A stretch of DNA of 64,000 nucleotides from Parvibaculum sp. (GTDB lineage: Bacteria; Pseudomonadota; Alphaproteobacteria; Parvibaculales; Parvibaculaceae): positions 62,001 to 126,000 of the forward strand of contig NZNS01000011.1 in assembly GCA_002694985.1 (NCBI GenBank), given 5' to 3'. Each line of letters opens with the position of its first letter. Position 1 is the first letter of the stretch. Both the position numbers and the translations under genes were made by a program. This document shows positions 30,438 to 39,659 of this stretch, in pieces. The notes under the pieces are model-generated. The model had not been told where the DNA came from. It was given only the letters and a program-made list of their open reading frames with translations, and searched no databases.

Positions 30438-31517
30438 CTAGAGGCGAGTGGAGAGGGTGGTTCCCGAAAGCTCGCCCTTCTTGGTACCGTCCTGGTTCGC
30501 CTCCTTCATGTTGGCGCCGCGCAAATCCGCGCCCCGGAGGTCGGCACCGCGCAAATTTGCGCGAAGCAGGATCGCGTCCCCGAAATCGGATGCGGCAAGG
30601 ATCGCCTTTTCGAAGTTCACATCGGCAAGAATCGCCTCGCGAAAATTCGCGCCTGCAAGGACGGCGCCGGCGAAGTTGCGGCGCGAAAGATCCATGCGGG
30701 CGAAGTCGGCACGCTCGCCGCGCTGCTGGCCGGTCTGGATCCATTCAAGGTGCGAGGCCAGCATCTTGGCCATGCGTTCGGGGCCCGGCGCCGTGCGGGG
30801 GCGCGTGGCGCGCATCATGTCGCCCCGTGTCGCGGTATCCTCGTCCAGGATGGCGCGGCGGAAATCGGCATCGGCAAGGTTCGCGCCGGAAAGCTCGACG
30901 CTCTTGAGCTCCGCGCCCGCGAAATTCGCGCCGCGCAGATCCGCGCCCTGAAGGCTCGCACCCGATATGGATGCACCGTCGAAATCGGCGTCGAGAAGCT
31001 TGCACTCGCTCATATTGGTGCCGTACATGCGCGCACCGCGAAAGCTGGAATTTTCGCGGCCCACCGGGCCGCTTGCGCCGCGCCGGATCACCGCGCCGCG
31101 GCGAAGATCCGCCCCTTCGAGCATAGCTTCGGTCATTTCCGCATCGGCGAAATTCGCACCGCGCAAATCCGCGCGAGAGAAGTTGGTGCGCGTCATGTTG
31201 CAGTGGTCGAAATTCGCGCTGAAGAGATTGGCACCCGAAAGGCGCGCATCTTCGAGGTTTGAATTCGAGAAGTCGCAGCCGATGAAATGGCCGTGGGAAA
31301 AATTCAGATTTCGGAAGTCGAGACCCGAGAGATCGCATTCCTTCATCACGACGCACCAACCGCCCGGAACGCCCTTCAGATAGCGCGTGTGCAGCTCGGC
31401 GAGACGCTTCAGCGCTTCCTGGCCGATGCGGCGGCCGATAATGGCGTTGCCATCGGACGTCTTGTTGCCGCTTGCGGCGTTGTCGCTTGTTTTGGTGGTG
31501 CCTTCGGAACTCGACAT
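30438..31517 (-). CDS. Pentapeptide-repeat protein
   Basis: 359 aa from the ATG at 31517 (MSSSEGTTKTSD); longer in-frame starts lack supporting sequence. Runs of A(D/N)LXX repeats appear in two blocks: about residues 65-135 (CDLSGLDFRNLNFSHGHF..ANFDHCNMTRTNFSRADLRGANF) and 185-350 (MYGTNMSECKLLDADFDGASI ... LLRANLRGADLRGADLRGANM). A non-repeat linker separates them. Right-handed quadrilateral beta-helix folds are expected. Some family members mimic DNA and bind gyrase, others are structural; nothing identifies this one. 145 bp to hisE with no feature found. Confidence 0.85.
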   Translation of the reverse strand: MSSSEGTTKTSDNAASGNKTSDGNAIIGRRIGQEALKRLAELHTRYLKGVPGGWCVVMKECDLSGLDFRNLNFSHGHFIGCDFSNSNLEDARLSGANLFSANFDHCNMTRTNFSRADLRGANFADAEMTEAMLEGADLRRGAVIRRGASGPVGRENSSFRGARMYGTNMSECKLLDADFDGASISGASLQGADLRGANFAGAELKSVELSGANLADADFRRAILDEDTATRGDMMRATRPRTAPGPERMAKMLASHLEWIQTGQQRGERADFARMDLSRRNFAGAVLAGANFREAILADVNFEKAILAASDFGDAILLRANLRGADLRGADLRGANMKEANQDGTKKGELSGTTLSTRL

Positions 31518-31657
31518 GATGAGGCAGAACCCTTTACGCGGACACAATCCCCGCGCGGAAAGGCAGGGCATCACAAAAGGATGTTAAGGGCCGTAGTTTT
31601 CAGATTTGCTTAACGCGGACCGGGATTACGGCAAGGAACGATGAAAAAGCGTCCGTC

Positions 31658-33187
31658 TCAGGCTGCTTCTCCGCGCCAGAACGGCGTCGTGCCCGAAAAG
31701 CGCTTCCAGAGACGGATGGCGCCTTTCCACTCCCTGGCGGCCCGCTTCTCATGCCAGGCGAGGATGCGCGATGCCGTCTCGCGCATCTCCTTGCCACCGG
31801 CGAGCCGCCCGAGAAGCATATGCGCGGTCGCGACATCGTTGAGGCCGCCGAAAACATCCTGAAGCTGGTTCAGATATTTGAGATAGGCCTTCACCTCTTC
31901 GGGATCGTAAAGCGAGGAAAAGAAGTGGAGCGCATAGCGCAGCCTCTTCAGGCGCTTGCGCAGTTCATGGCGGTCATCGCCTTCGAGGTCTTCGATCTCG
32001 CGGCCGAGTTTCGATGCCTTGGCGAGACACTTGTCGAGCGCGGCGCCTGCGAAGTCGCGTGCGAAGGCAGGTGCCTTGCGCTTCACATGCCAGTTCTTTT
32101 CCGTCAGGAAAAGGCCGTATTCGAGAAGGAAGCGCGTGTAGCGACGCGAGCGCAGAACCTCGATCGCGCGCTCCCATGCTTCATCGCGCGCTTGCATGAC
32201 GCGTTTTTCCAACGCGGCGGAACGAGCGGCGCCGAGTTCGACGGGATCGAGAATATCCGATGTGAAGACATCGAGATCGCGCGCCGCGCCCAGTTCGCCT
32301 GCAAGCCATTTCGCTTCCGCCGCAAGACGAACGGCAAGGTCGCCGCCAATGACGGGGCGGAAAATTTCCAGAGCCGAGCGCGCGCGGCGAAGCGCAACAC
32401 GCATCTGGTGAAGACCTTCGGGCGAGCGCTGCGTGACAGCCGCTTCCTCATTGGCCATCAGATGAAGAAGGCAATGGCGGAGCACAATTTCATAGGCATC
32501 GGCCAGTGTCGCGTGGTGGTCGATGACGACCGCCTCCGCCTTGAACGCACGGGGAACCGTGTCATGCAGCAGGGCGAAGCCGCGTTCCGATTTGCTCTTG
32601 TGGCCGATCCTGAGTTCGGCGATCTCGTTCAGGTCGAGCGCGACACGATAGAGACTTGCGGGCGTACCTTCCTTGAGTTCAAGTTCGACCTCGCAGACAG
32701 GTGCGTCATGCCCGCCGGCCTGCAAGGCACCGCGGTCGAGAGCGAGTTCGATCAGGTCGCCTTCGGGCGTTGCAATGTTCTGCACAGTGCGGCGAATGTC
32801 GCTGACAAGACGCGGCGAGATTGCATTGCCGTTCGCAAGCGCGCGGATGCGCGCGCGCAATTCTTCCGGCAGCTTGTTGAGATCGGGCGTGGAGGCAGTG
32901 CCTGGCAGCGCCGCTTCATATTCGCCGACATCGCGCGCAACCGTGCCCGCGCCGGCCCGATCGGCTTGCGTTTTCAGCGTCTGCACGAAGCCCCGCCCCT
33001 TGCGGCGAAGACGGAGCGCCATGCCGTTCTGTCCGAGAACAAGATCGGCGGTATCGAAATAAACGGAGTGGAGGTGCTTGCCGGAGGCGCGGCCCTGTTT
33101 CATGCGCTTGAGCGCCGGCGCGCAGCGTATCCGCTCAAGCTCGGCGGGCTCACAGACGAGCTTCAGTTCGATTTCCCGGTCGGACAT
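31658..33187 (-). CDS. CYTH-CHAD domain protein (inorganic triphosphatase-like)
   Basis: 509 aa. N-terminal CYTH domain (about 1-200) begins with the ExExK motif MSDREIELKL and has VYFDTADLVLGQNGMALRLRRKGRGFVQTLKTQ. The C-terminal CHAD domain (about 215-505) is helical with conserved His (LRHCLLHLMANEEAAVTQRSPEGLHQMRVALRRARSALEIF and RHELRKRLKRLRYALHFFSSLY). Such fusions are ygiF-like; CYTH cleaves triphosphate compounds (PPPi or thiamine triphosphate), and CHAD binds polyphosphate. Cellular role here is unproven. Isolated between the pentapeptide gene and hisF. Confidence 0.92.
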   Translation of the reverse strand: MSDREIELKLVCEPAELERIRCAPALKRMKQGRASGKHLHSVYFDTADLVLGQNGMALRLRRKGRGFVQTLKTQADRAGAGTVARDVGEYEAALPGTASTPDLNKLPEELRARIRALANGNAISPRLVSDIRRTVQNIATPEGDLIELALDRGALQAGGHDAPVCEVELELKEGTPASLYRVALDLNEIAELRIGHKSKSERGFALLHDTVPRAFKAEAVVIDHHATLADAYEIVLRHCLLHLMANEEAAVTQRSPEGLHQMRVALRRARSALEIFRPVIGGDLAVRLAAEAKWLAGELGAARDLDVFTSDILDPVELGAARSAALEKRVMQARDEAWERAIEVLRSRRYTRFLLEYGLFLTEKNWHVKRKAPAFARDFAGAALDKCLAKASKLGREIEDLEGDDRHELRKRLKRLRYALHFFSSLYDPEEVKAYLKYLNQLQDVFGGLNDVATAHMLLGRLAGGKEMRETASRILAWHEKRAAREWKGAIRLWKRFSGTTPFWRGEAA

Positions 33188-33365
33188 GCAGGTCGGCGCC
33201 TTTGAAGACCCAGTGAAACCTCAAGCCGTGCGCTCAGGCCATGAAAGGATATTCTGCCGGGCGGCATGACGGCGCGCAATTGTCAGATTTGTCTTCGCGG
33301 CGTCCTGCGGCGTTTCCACACAGGCTGCACCGCAGGATGCTTCGTTACGGCACAAGGTCTTGTGG

Positions 33366-34124
33366 TCAAAGACGAACGGGGATACCGGCTCTGGCCATAT
33401 GCTCCTTCGCTTCGCCAACCGTGTGGTCGCCGAAATGGAAGATGGAGGCGGCCAGAACCGCGCTCGCATGGCCATCGCGGATGCCTTCGACCAGATGATC
33501 GAGATTGCCGACACCGCCCGACGCGATGACCGGCACGGACACGGCGTCCGCCACGGCGCGCGTCAACGCGAGGTCGAAACCGGATTTCGCACCGTCGCGA
33601 TCCATTGAGGTCAGGAGGATTTCGCCTGCGCCCAGCTTCGTCACCTTCACCGCATATTCGACCGCGTCGATACCGGTGGGCTTTCTGCCGCCATGGGTGA
33701 AGATTTCCCATTTGCCGGGTGCGATCTGTTTCGCGTCGATGGCGACGACGATGCACTGGTTGCCGAATTTTTCCGACGCCACGCGCACGAAGTCCGGGTC
33801 GAAGACGGCGGCGGTGTTGATCGAGACCTTGTCGGCGCCGGCAAGCAGAAGCTGGCGCACATCGTCGACCGTGCGCACACCGCCACCCACGGTCAGCGGC
33901 ATGAAGCATTGCTCCGCCGTGCGGCGCACCACATCGAAAATGATCGCGCGTTCCTCATGGCTCGCCGTGATGTCGAGAAAACAGAGCTCGTCCGCACCCG
34001 CTGCATCATAGGCGCGCGCGGCCTCGACCGGATCGCCCGCATCGCGCAGATCGACGAAGTTGACGCCCTTGACGACGCGGCCGTCCTTCACGTCGAGGCA
34101 GGGTATGACGCGCGCCTTCAGCAT
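33366..34124 (-). CDS. hisF: Imidazole glycerol phosphate synthase cyclase subunit HisF
   Basis: 252 aa TIM barrel. Catalytic Asp residues appear in [12 protein letters not shown] and [24 protein letters not shown] and [15 protein letters not shown] are phosphate-binding loops. It forms a complex with HisH (34.9 kb) to make IGP and AICAR from PRFAR. Its ATG shares one base with the hisA stop (TGATG), so the two are translationally coupled. Confidence 0.97.
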   Translation of the reverse strand: MLKARVIPCLDVKDGRVVKGVNFVDLRDAGDPVEAARAYDAAGADELCFLDITASHEERAIIFDVVRRTAEQCFMPLTVGGGVRTVDDVRQLLLAGADKVSINTAAVFDPDFVRVASEKFGNQCIVVAIDAKQIAPGKWEIFTHGGRKPTGIDAVEYAVKVTKLGAGEILLTSMDRDGAKSGFDLALTRAVADAVSVPVIASGGVGNLDHLVEGIRDGHASAVLAASIFHFGDHTVGEAKEHMARAGIPVRL

Positions 34125-34855
34125 CAGGCAGCACCCCGCAGAAGTTTCAGCGCTTCGGCCGGATCGAGACGGCCATCGTAAAGCGCGCGGCCCGATATCG
34201 CGCCTTCTATGCCGGAGCAGTTGGCGGCGAGAAGTTTCTTCAAATCGTCGATGGAGGAAAGGCCGCCCGATGCGATGACGGGGATCGAAATGGCATCGGC
34301 GAGCGACACCGTGGCGTCGATGTTCAATCCTTCGAGCGCGCCGTCGCGGTCGATATCGGTGTAGATGATCGCGGCGACGCCTGCATCCTCGAAGCGGCGC
34401 GCCATGTCGAGCACGGTGAGGTCCGACACATCCGCCCAGCCTTCGGTCGCCACGCGCCCGCCCTTTGCATCGAGGCCGACGGCGATCCGACCGGGAAACT
34501 TCGCGCAGGCCTCGATGACTAGATCGGGGTTCTTCACCGCCGCCGTGCCGATGATGACGCGGCGAATGCCTTTGTCGAGCCAGGTCTCGATGGTGGCGAG
34601 ATCGCGGATGCCGCCGCCAAGCTGCGCAGGAATCGAGATTTCGGCAAGGATGCTCTCGACCGCGTCGGCGTTCACGGGGCGGCCCGCAAAGGCACCGTTG
34701 AGATCGACCAGATGGATATATTCAAAGCCCGCATCCTCGAAGGCGCGCGCCTGGGCGGCGGGGTTGTCGTTGAAGACGGTCGCCTTGTCCATGAGCCCAT
34801 GCACGAGACGGACGCATTCGCCGTCCTTCAGATCGATAGCGGGAAAGAGGATCAT
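34124..34855 (-). CDS. hisA: Phosphoribosylformimino-5-aminoimidazole carboxamide ribotide isomerase HisA
   Basis: 243 aa TIM barrel, paralogous to HisF. Catalytic Asp in [16 protein letters not shown] and [27 protein letters not shown] and [12 protein letters not shown] are the phosphate loops. It isomerises ProFAR to PRFAR. It sits immediately ahead of hisF and downstream of hisH, in the same direction; an inverted repeat occupies the gap to hisH. Confidence 0.97.
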   Translation of the reverse strand: MILFPAIDLKDGECVRLVHGLMDKATVFNDNPAAQARAFEDAGFEYIHLVDLNGAFAGRPVNADAVESILAEISIPAQLGGGIRDLATIETWLDKGIRRVIIGTAAVKNPDLVIEACAKFPGRIAVGLDAKGGRVATEGWADVSDLTVLDMARRFEDAGVAAIIYTDIDRDGALEGLNIDATVSLADAISIPVIASGGLSSIDDLKKLLAANCSGIEGAISGRALYDGRLDPAEALKLLRGAA

Positions 34856-34872
34856 TGGTTTGTTTCTTGTTG

Positions 34873-34939
34873 GAGCATGATCTTTTCCGAAAACCGCCCC
34901 TTTTGATATTCAAAGGAGGCACTTTTCGGGATCATGCTC
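34873..34939. repeat. GCATGATC-type palindromic repeat between hisH and hisA
   Basis: Left arm GAGCATGATC (34873-34882) pairs with right arm GATCATGCTC (34930-34939); the arms extend into CCGAAAA / TTTTCGG, and an inner CCTTTTGA / TCAAAGG pair lies near 34899-34917. It forms an extended hairpin of 67 bp. The same GCATGATC..CGAAAA pattern is, to my knowledge, a dispersed intergenic repeat in many Rhizobiales. The right arm ends at the hisH stop, so it may terminate or process the hisH-hisA transcript. Confidence 0.7.
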
Positions 34940-35577
34940 TAGGGCTTCCACTTCAGGAAATTGCCGATAAGCGCGAGGCCGAGGGCCTGACTTTTCTCGG
35001 GGTGAAACTGCGTGCCCACCATGTTGTCCTTCGCGACCATCGCCGTCACGGGACCGCCATAGCCGACACGGGCGACGAGCGTCTCCGGTTCGGCGACGGC
35101 AAAGGCATAGGAATGCACGAAATAGGCGTGGCTCGCGGGCATGTCGGCGAGGAGCGGATGAGGGTTCACGATTTCGAGTTCGTTCCAGCCCATATGCGGG
35201 ATCTTGAGCGAGGAGTCCGAGGGCTCGATCTTCACGACATTGCCCTTGAGCCAGCCGAAGCCGTCATGACTTCCGTGTTCGAGACCGCGCTCGGCCATGA
35301 GCTGCATGCCGACACAGATGCCGAAAAAGGGTTTTGCGTCCTTGCACACTGCCTCTTCCAGCGCCTCCACCATGCCGGGGATCGCATCGAGCCCGGCGCG
35401 GCAATCGCCAAAGGCGCCGACACCCGGCAGCACGATGCGCCCGGCCTTGCGCACCGCGTCCGGGTCGCTCGTGACCAGCACATCGGCGGAGAGGCCCGCA
35501 TCGCGGCCCGCGCGCTCGAAGGCCTTGGCGGCGGAGCGAAGATTGCCGGAACCGTAATCGATGATCGCAACCTGCAT
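34939..35577 (-). CDS. hisH: Imidazole glycerol phosphate synthase glutaminase subunit HisH
   Basis: 212 aa from the ATG at 35577 ([20 protein letters not shown]); longer frame inside DUF2628 is rejected. Class I glutamine amidotransferase with nucleophile Cys in [11 protein letters not shown], and the His/Glu of the triad in [24 protein letters not shown] is the oxyanion-side loop. It supplies ammonia to HisF. It starts 5 bp after the DUF2628 gene and is thus coupled to it. Confidence 0.97.
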   Translation of the reverse strand: MQVAIIDYGSGNLRSAAKAFERAGRDAGLSADVLVTSDPDAVRKAGRIVLPGVGAFGDCRAGLDAIPGMVEALEEAVCKDAKPFFGICVGMQLMAERGLEHGSHDGFGWLKGNVVKIEPSDSSLKIPHMGWNELEIVNPHPLLADMPASHAYFVHSYAFAVAEPETLVARVGYGGPVTAMVAKDNMVGTQFHPEKSQALGLALIGNFLKWKP

Positions 35578-35582
35578 GGAGA

Positions 35583-36095
35583 TCAGCTTCCCTTTCTCGG
35601 ACCAGCTTCGGGGAAGAGGCCGAAAATCTCGCCGGCGCCTGCGGGCGCGCGTGCGGGGCGCGGTGCAGGAGCGGGCCGCTGCGGCCAGACAGGCGCGGAA
35701 AGGGGCGCGACGGGCGCAACATCGAGCGGGCGATCCCATTTCTCGAAGAAGCGGCGTTCGGCTTCTTCCAGCGACGCGCCCGCGACGATGCCGATTTCGC
35801 GGTAACCCTTGCGGGCCAGCGTCCAGCGGCGGATGTCATTGCCCTCGAAGCCGAGCAGCAGCTGAAGCGCAAGCGAACAGAGCATGGCACCTTCAAGCCC
35901 GAGATAGCGCTCGGCGAGGAATGAGGTGACGGCAGTGAGGCCGATCCAGAGCCCGAGCGCGATCCAGAGGCGGCTGAAAAGGAGCCAGACCCAGGACAGC
36001 AGGAAGGCCGGGAAGGAGAAACCCTCCTTCACCAGCACAATGCCGGCGCCGTCGAGCGGCGCGCCGGGTAGTTCGTGGACTGTGTAGATGCGCAT
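35583..36095 (-). CDS. DUF2628 domain membrane protein
   Basis: 170 aa. N-terminal [44 protein letters not shown] is the DUF2628 signature, followed by two or three hydrophobic segments (to about residue 80), then [28 protein letters not shown] proline-rich tail ([16 protein letters not shown]) ends it. The gene is commonly found between hisB and hisH in alphaproteobacteria, but a histidine role has not been shown. Coupled to hisH; about 100 bp from hisB. Confidence 0.9.
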   Translation of the reverse strand: MRIYTVHELPGAPLDGAGIVLVKEGFSFPAFLLSWVWLLFSRLWIALGLWIGLTAVTSFLAERYLGLEGAMLCSLALQLLLGFEGNDIRRWTLARKGYREIGIVAGASLEEAERRFFEKWDRPLDVAPVAPLSAPVWPQRPAPAPRPARAPAGAGEIFGLFPEAGPRKGS

Positions 36096-36195
36096 GAAAT
36101 TCGTTCCGCCCGGACTCAGCGGGCATACGGTTCTGCAGACGCGCTCTATCTAGGACAGATTGGCCGGCAAGACCAGTATATCGACGGGTGATTGC

Positions 36196-36807
36196 CTAGT
36201 TGCCGAGCACGCCCTTGGTCGAGGGGACGCGGCCGGATGTGCGCGGGTCGATTTCCACGGCATCGCGCAGCGCCCGGGCGAGGCCCTTGAAGCAGCTTTC
36301 GACGATGTGGTGATTGTTCTCGCCATACATATTTTCGATGTGCAGCGTGATGCCCGCATTCTGCGCGAAGGCCTGGAACCATTCCTTGAAGAGTTCGGTG
36401 TCCATGTCGCCAAGCTTCGGCTTGGTGAAATTCACCTTCCAGACGAGATAGGGACGCTGCGAGACGTCGATCGAGACGCGGGTGCAAGTCTCGTCCATCG
36501 GGATCACGGAGGTCGCATAGCGGCGGATGCCCTTGAAATCGCCCAGCGCGCGGCGCACCGCCTCGCCGATGACGATGCCGGTGTCTTCCGTGGTGTGGTG
36601 ATAATCGATGTGGAGGTCGCCCTGCGCGCGGACCTTGAGGTCCATCAGCGAATGGCGCGACAGCTGCTCCAGCATATGATCCAGAAAGCCGATCCCCGTA
36701 TCGACGTCATATTCGCCCTGACCGTCGAGATCGAGCGAGACGAAGACATTGGTCTCCTTGGTCTTGCGTTCGACGGTCGCTGTGCGGCTTTCGGTTTCGA
36801 TCTGCAT
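36196..36807 (-). CDS. hisB: Imidazoleglycerol-phosphate dehydratase
   Basis: 203 aa, dehydratase only with no phosphatase domain. ATG at 36807 ([21 protein letters not shown]); a start at 36834 is also possible. Metal-binding motifs: [31 protein letters not shown] and [13 protein letters not shown]. It dehydrates IGP to imidazole acetol phosphate. It is the first gene of the leftward hisB-DUF2628-hisH-hisA-hisF series. Confidence 0.97.
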   Translation of the reverse strand: MQIETESRTATVERKTKETNVFVSLDLDGQGEYDVDTGIGFLDHMLEQLSRHSLMDLKVRAQGDLHIDYHHTTEDTGIVIGEAVRRALGDFKGIRRYATSVIPMDETCTRVSIDVSQRPYLVWKVNFTKPKLGDMDTELFKEWFQAFAQNAGITLHIENMYGENNHHIVESCFKGLARALRDAVEIDPRTSGRVPSTKGVLGN

Positions 36808-37177
36808 GGTTCGGTTTCCGGTTGGCGGGCTCATGAAAAGCCCGTTCGCGGCAGCTTTTATCAGGCAGGGACGGGACAGGCCAGCGCAAAGCCCGGCAGC
36901 GCGCGCCCTGTCTACTTGAAGTGGCCAACAAGAATGGATCACAAATACTTACAGCACGTTAACCAATATTCTGGGGTGCTTCTCAGAAACTACTTTAAGA
37001 GTTTGCGAATCTTGTTGCGGTGCGGGAGGCAAGTTATTGATTCAAATTGAAGGCGTCCGGCACTTGCTGTGGTCATGGGGGCCGGGCTCACAAGATATTG
37101 AAGGCTTTCCGGGCTGGTGCATGAGCGGACCGGCCGCCATATAGAAGCTCACGGCACGCATCACGAAAGGGTTCCCG
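36808..37177. other. AT-rich intergenic region between divergent hisB and a PPOX gene
   Basis: About 370 bp without a gene. The stretch about 36910-37050 is visibly richer in A and T than the rest and includes TTAACCAATATTC and CTTTAAGAG, so it probably holds the divergent promoters of hisB and the flavoprotein gene. No clear -35/-10 pair or palindrome could be fixed by eye. One GANTC site (GATTC) lies near 37039. Confidence 0.5.
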
Positions 37178-37708
37178 ATGGCCTGGCAGACCCGCATGAC
37201 GCCCGACCTCGCCCAGTTCATCGCCGAGCGCGATCATTTCTATATGGGGACCGCCAATGCCGAAGGCCGGCCCTATATCCAGCATCGCGGCGGGCCGAAA
37301 GGCTTCCTCAAGGTGCTGGACGAGAAGACGCTCGGCTATGCCGATTTCGCAGGCAATCAGCAATTCGTGACGCTTGGTCATCTTGCCGAGAACGACCGGG
37401 CGTTCCTCTTCCTTGTGGATTATCCGACGCGGCGGCGGGTCAAGATCAGGGGCAGGGCGCGGGCTGTTTCCAACGATCCGGCGCTGACCCGCTCGCTCGC
37501 CGATCCCTCCTATCGGGGCCGGGTCGAGCGCGCGATCCTCTTCGAGGTCGAGGAATGGGACGTGAATTGCCCAAGCCATATCCAGCCGCGCTGGGATGCG
37601 GGTCAGCTCACCCCCGCCTTCGACCGGCTGGAACAGCGCATCCGCACCCTTGAGGCCCAGGTCCGGGAGCTTGGCGGCGATCCCGGAGAATTCAAACTGC
37701 CGGGATAG
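37178..37708 (+). CDS. Pyridoxamine 5'-phosphate oxidase family protein
   Basis: 176 aa. Split-barrel flavin fold: FIAERDHFYMGTANAEGRPYIQHRGGPKGFLKVLDEKTLGYADFAGNQQFVTLGHLAENDRAFLFLVDY, with the family's D-F/A-G-N-Q-Q motif. VKIRGRARAV and an acidic/aromatic EEWDVNCPSHIQPRW follow, then a C-terminal coiled coil (AFDRLEQRIRTLEAQVREL). These bind FMN or F420-like cofactors; function is not known. It lies between hisB and a second, opposed PPOX gene. Confidence 0.85.
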   Translation: MAWQTRMTPDLAQFIAERDHFYMGTANAEGRPYIQHRGGPKGFLKVLDEKTLGYADFAGNQQFVTLGHLAENDRAFLFLVDYPTRRRVKIRGRARAVSNDPALTRSLADPSYRGRVERAILFEVEEWDVNCPSHIQPRWDAGQLTPAFDRLEQRIRTLEAQVRELGGDPGEFKLPG

Positions 37709-37727
37709 CGTCCGAAACCCTCAAAAC

Positions 37728-38342
37728 TCAGTACAGATTGTCCTTCGCGTCCTTCTTCAACCCCATGTCGATCAGCTTCGCGGGCACGAGCAGCTTCATC
37801 TGATCGCGAATGATCTGGCCGAAACTCGGCATCCGCTCGCGCGGGACGTGTTTCGAGGCATCCCAGAGGCCGGAGCGCCGCAGCGCCTTGGTGCAGTGGA
37901 AGTAGACCTCACGAACCTCGATGAGCATGACGGAACGGGGCTTTTTCCCGTTCACGACGAAGCGCTCCATCATTTCGGGGTCCAGAACCGTTTCCGCCAC
38001 GCCGTTCACGCGCAGCATTTCCTCGAAGCCCGGCACGAAGAAGAGAAGCCCGACCGAGGGCGATTCCGTGATGTTGGACAGCGTGTCGATCAGGTTGTTG
38101 CCGGGCCGGTCCGGCATGGCGAGATGCGTATCGTCCAGCACATGAACGAAGCCCTGTTCGCCGCCGCGCGGTGAAACATCGGCGAGCCCGTTCGGGCGCG
38201 ATGTGCCAATGCACAGAAAAGGCGACAGGCCGATAAAGGTCTTCGCATGCGGGTCAAGCGATGCGAGCACCTTGCCTCTCGTCTGGCCCGGATCGCGATA
38301 GACGGTCCTCAACGCTTCTTCGGTATCAAGTTTCCCGGACAT
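37728..38342 (-). CDS. FMN-dependent PPOX-type flavoprotein (MSMEG_1061-like)
   Basis: 204 aa. PPOX split-barrel family with FLCIGTSRPNGLADVSPRGGEQGFVHVLDDTHLAMPDRPGNNLIDTLSNI, the signature of the MSMEG_1061-type group. The C-terminal half includes KPRSVMLIEVREVYFHCTKALRRSGLWD, with the characteristic Cys. Converges with the other PPOX gene, 19 bp apart. Flavin-linked redox chemistry is the family expectation; no partner is evident. Confidence 0.87.
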   Translation of the reverse strand: MSGKLDTEEALRTVYRDPGQTRGKVLASLDPHAKTFIGLSPFLCIGTSRPNGLADVSPRGGEQGFVHVLDDTHLAMPDRPGNNLIDTLSNITESPSVGLLFFVPGFEEMLRVNGVAETVLDPEMMERFVVNGKKPRSVMLIEVREVYFHCTKALRRSGLWDASKHVPRERMPSFGQIIRDQMKLLVPAKLIDMGLKKDAKDNLY

Positions 38343-38519
38343 TGAATCCCCCCTGATCTCATCAATTGCGAAAGACTATCATTTGCAATCCTATGTCGCC
38401 AGAGGCGAATGACTCATCAGGGCGTGAGCTGCCCCGCAGAAGACTTGACCCTAAGCGCGGGAGCAGCCACATGCTATCGGCAACCCCGACGCCTCCTGAC
38501 ACAGCAAGACAGGAACGAA

Positions 38520-39071
38520 ATGACCTCGCACGACCCCATCAACTGGCACGGCACCACGATCCTCTCCGTTCGCAAGGGAGGCAAGGTCGTGATCGCGGGC
38601 GACGGACAGGTCTCGATGGGCGATACGATCATGAAGGGCAATGCCCGGAAAGTGCGGCCGCTCGGCAAGGGCGACGTGATCGCGGGCTTTGCCGGCGCGA
38701 CGGCGGATGCGATGACGCTGTTCGAGCGGCTGGAAGCCAAGATCGAGCAATATCCCGGTCAGCTCATGCGGGCCTGCGTCGAACTCGCAAAGGACTGGCG
38801 GACCGACCGGTTTCTGCGCCGTCTCGAAGCATTGATGATTGTCGCCGACCGCGAGGTCACGCTTGTTCTCACCGGCAATGGCGATGTGCTGGAGCCCGAT
38901 GGCGGCGTAACCGGCATCGGATCGGGCGGTAATTATGCGCTGGCCGCCGCGCGGGCACTCACCGACACGGAACTTTCGGCGGAAGAGATCGTGCGCAAGG
39001 CGATGGGTATCGCCGCCGATATCTGCGTCTATACGAACAACTCGCTCACCGTCGAGAGCCTCGACGCGTGA
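38520..39071 (+). CDS. hslV: HslV, proteasome-like peptidase subunit of HslUV
   Basis: 183 aa from the ATG at 38520 ([17 protein letters not shown]). The catalytic N-terminal nucleophile is Thr12 in HGTTILSV, so an 11-residue propeptide must be removed. [29 protein letters not shown] and the metal-binding [17 protein letters not shown] complete the family pattern. It forms a dodecamer gated by HslU (39.66 kb). It overlaps the UPF0314 gene by 4 bp. Confidence 0.97.
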   Translation: MTSHDPINWHGTTILSVRKGGKVVIAGDGQVSMGDTIMKGNARKVRPLGKGDVIAGFAGATADAMTLFERLEAKIEQYPGQLMRACVELAKDWRTDRFLRRLEALMIVADREVTLVLTGNGDVLEPDGGVTGIGSGGNYALAAARALTDTELSAEEIVRKAMGIAADICVYTNNSLTVESLDA

Positions 39072-39655
39072 CGGCATCCACTCTTGTGCGGTGGAAGCCG
39101 CCCCTCTGGCTTGTGGCCGCGGCCGGACTTCTCGTCCTCCAGGCGGTGCTGCTCCATGCGATGGGCCGCGTAGCGATCTGCGATTGCGGCACGGTGAAGC
39201 TCTGGCATGGTGTGGTGAAAAGCTCGGAGAACTCGCAGCATCTCAGCGACTGGTACAGCTTCTCGCACATCATTCACGGCTTCATCTTTTATGGCGGCGC
39301 CTTCCTTCTGCTCCGGCGTTACCCCGTGGGCTGGTGGCTCGTCGCCGCGCTTTTCGTCGAAGGCGCATGGGAAGTGCTCGAAAATACGCCGATGGTGATC
39401 GAGCGCTACCGGGCGGAGACGGTATCCCTCGACTATTATGGCGACAGCATCGTGAACTCTATCGCCGACAGCTTGGCCATGGTGCTCGGCTTTATTCTCG
39501 CCGCGCGTCTGCCCATATGGGTGATGGTGACAGCGGGCCTTATCATGGAGGCCGGTGTCGGCTATCTGATCCGCGACAACCTCACCCTCAATGTCCTGAT
39601 GTTGATCTACCCCGTCGATGCCATCCGCGAATGGCAGGCGGCAGGAGGAATGTAA
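39068..39655 (+). CDS. UPF0314 (DUF2585) membrane protein
   Basis: 195 aa with five to six membrane segments. The cysteine motif [15 protein letters not shown] and the [44 protein letters not shown] blocks with conserved H, E and R are the UPF0314 signature. The family is essentially alphaproteobacterial. It is sandwiched between hslV and hslU with a 4-bp overlap (start) and 4 bp gap (end), so it is likely co-expressed with the protease; whether it is functionally linked is unknown. Confidence 0.9.
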   Translation: MTASTLVRWKPPLWLVAAAGLLVLQAVLLHAMGRVAICDCGTVKLWHGVVKSSENSQHLSDWYSFSHIIHGFIFYGGAFLLLRRYPVGWWLVAALFVEGAWEVLENTPMVIERYRAETVSLDYYGDSIVNSIADSLAMVLGFILAARLPIWVMVTAGLIMEAGVGYLIRDNLTLNVLMLIYPVDAIREWQAAGGM

Positions 39656-39659
39656 GAAG

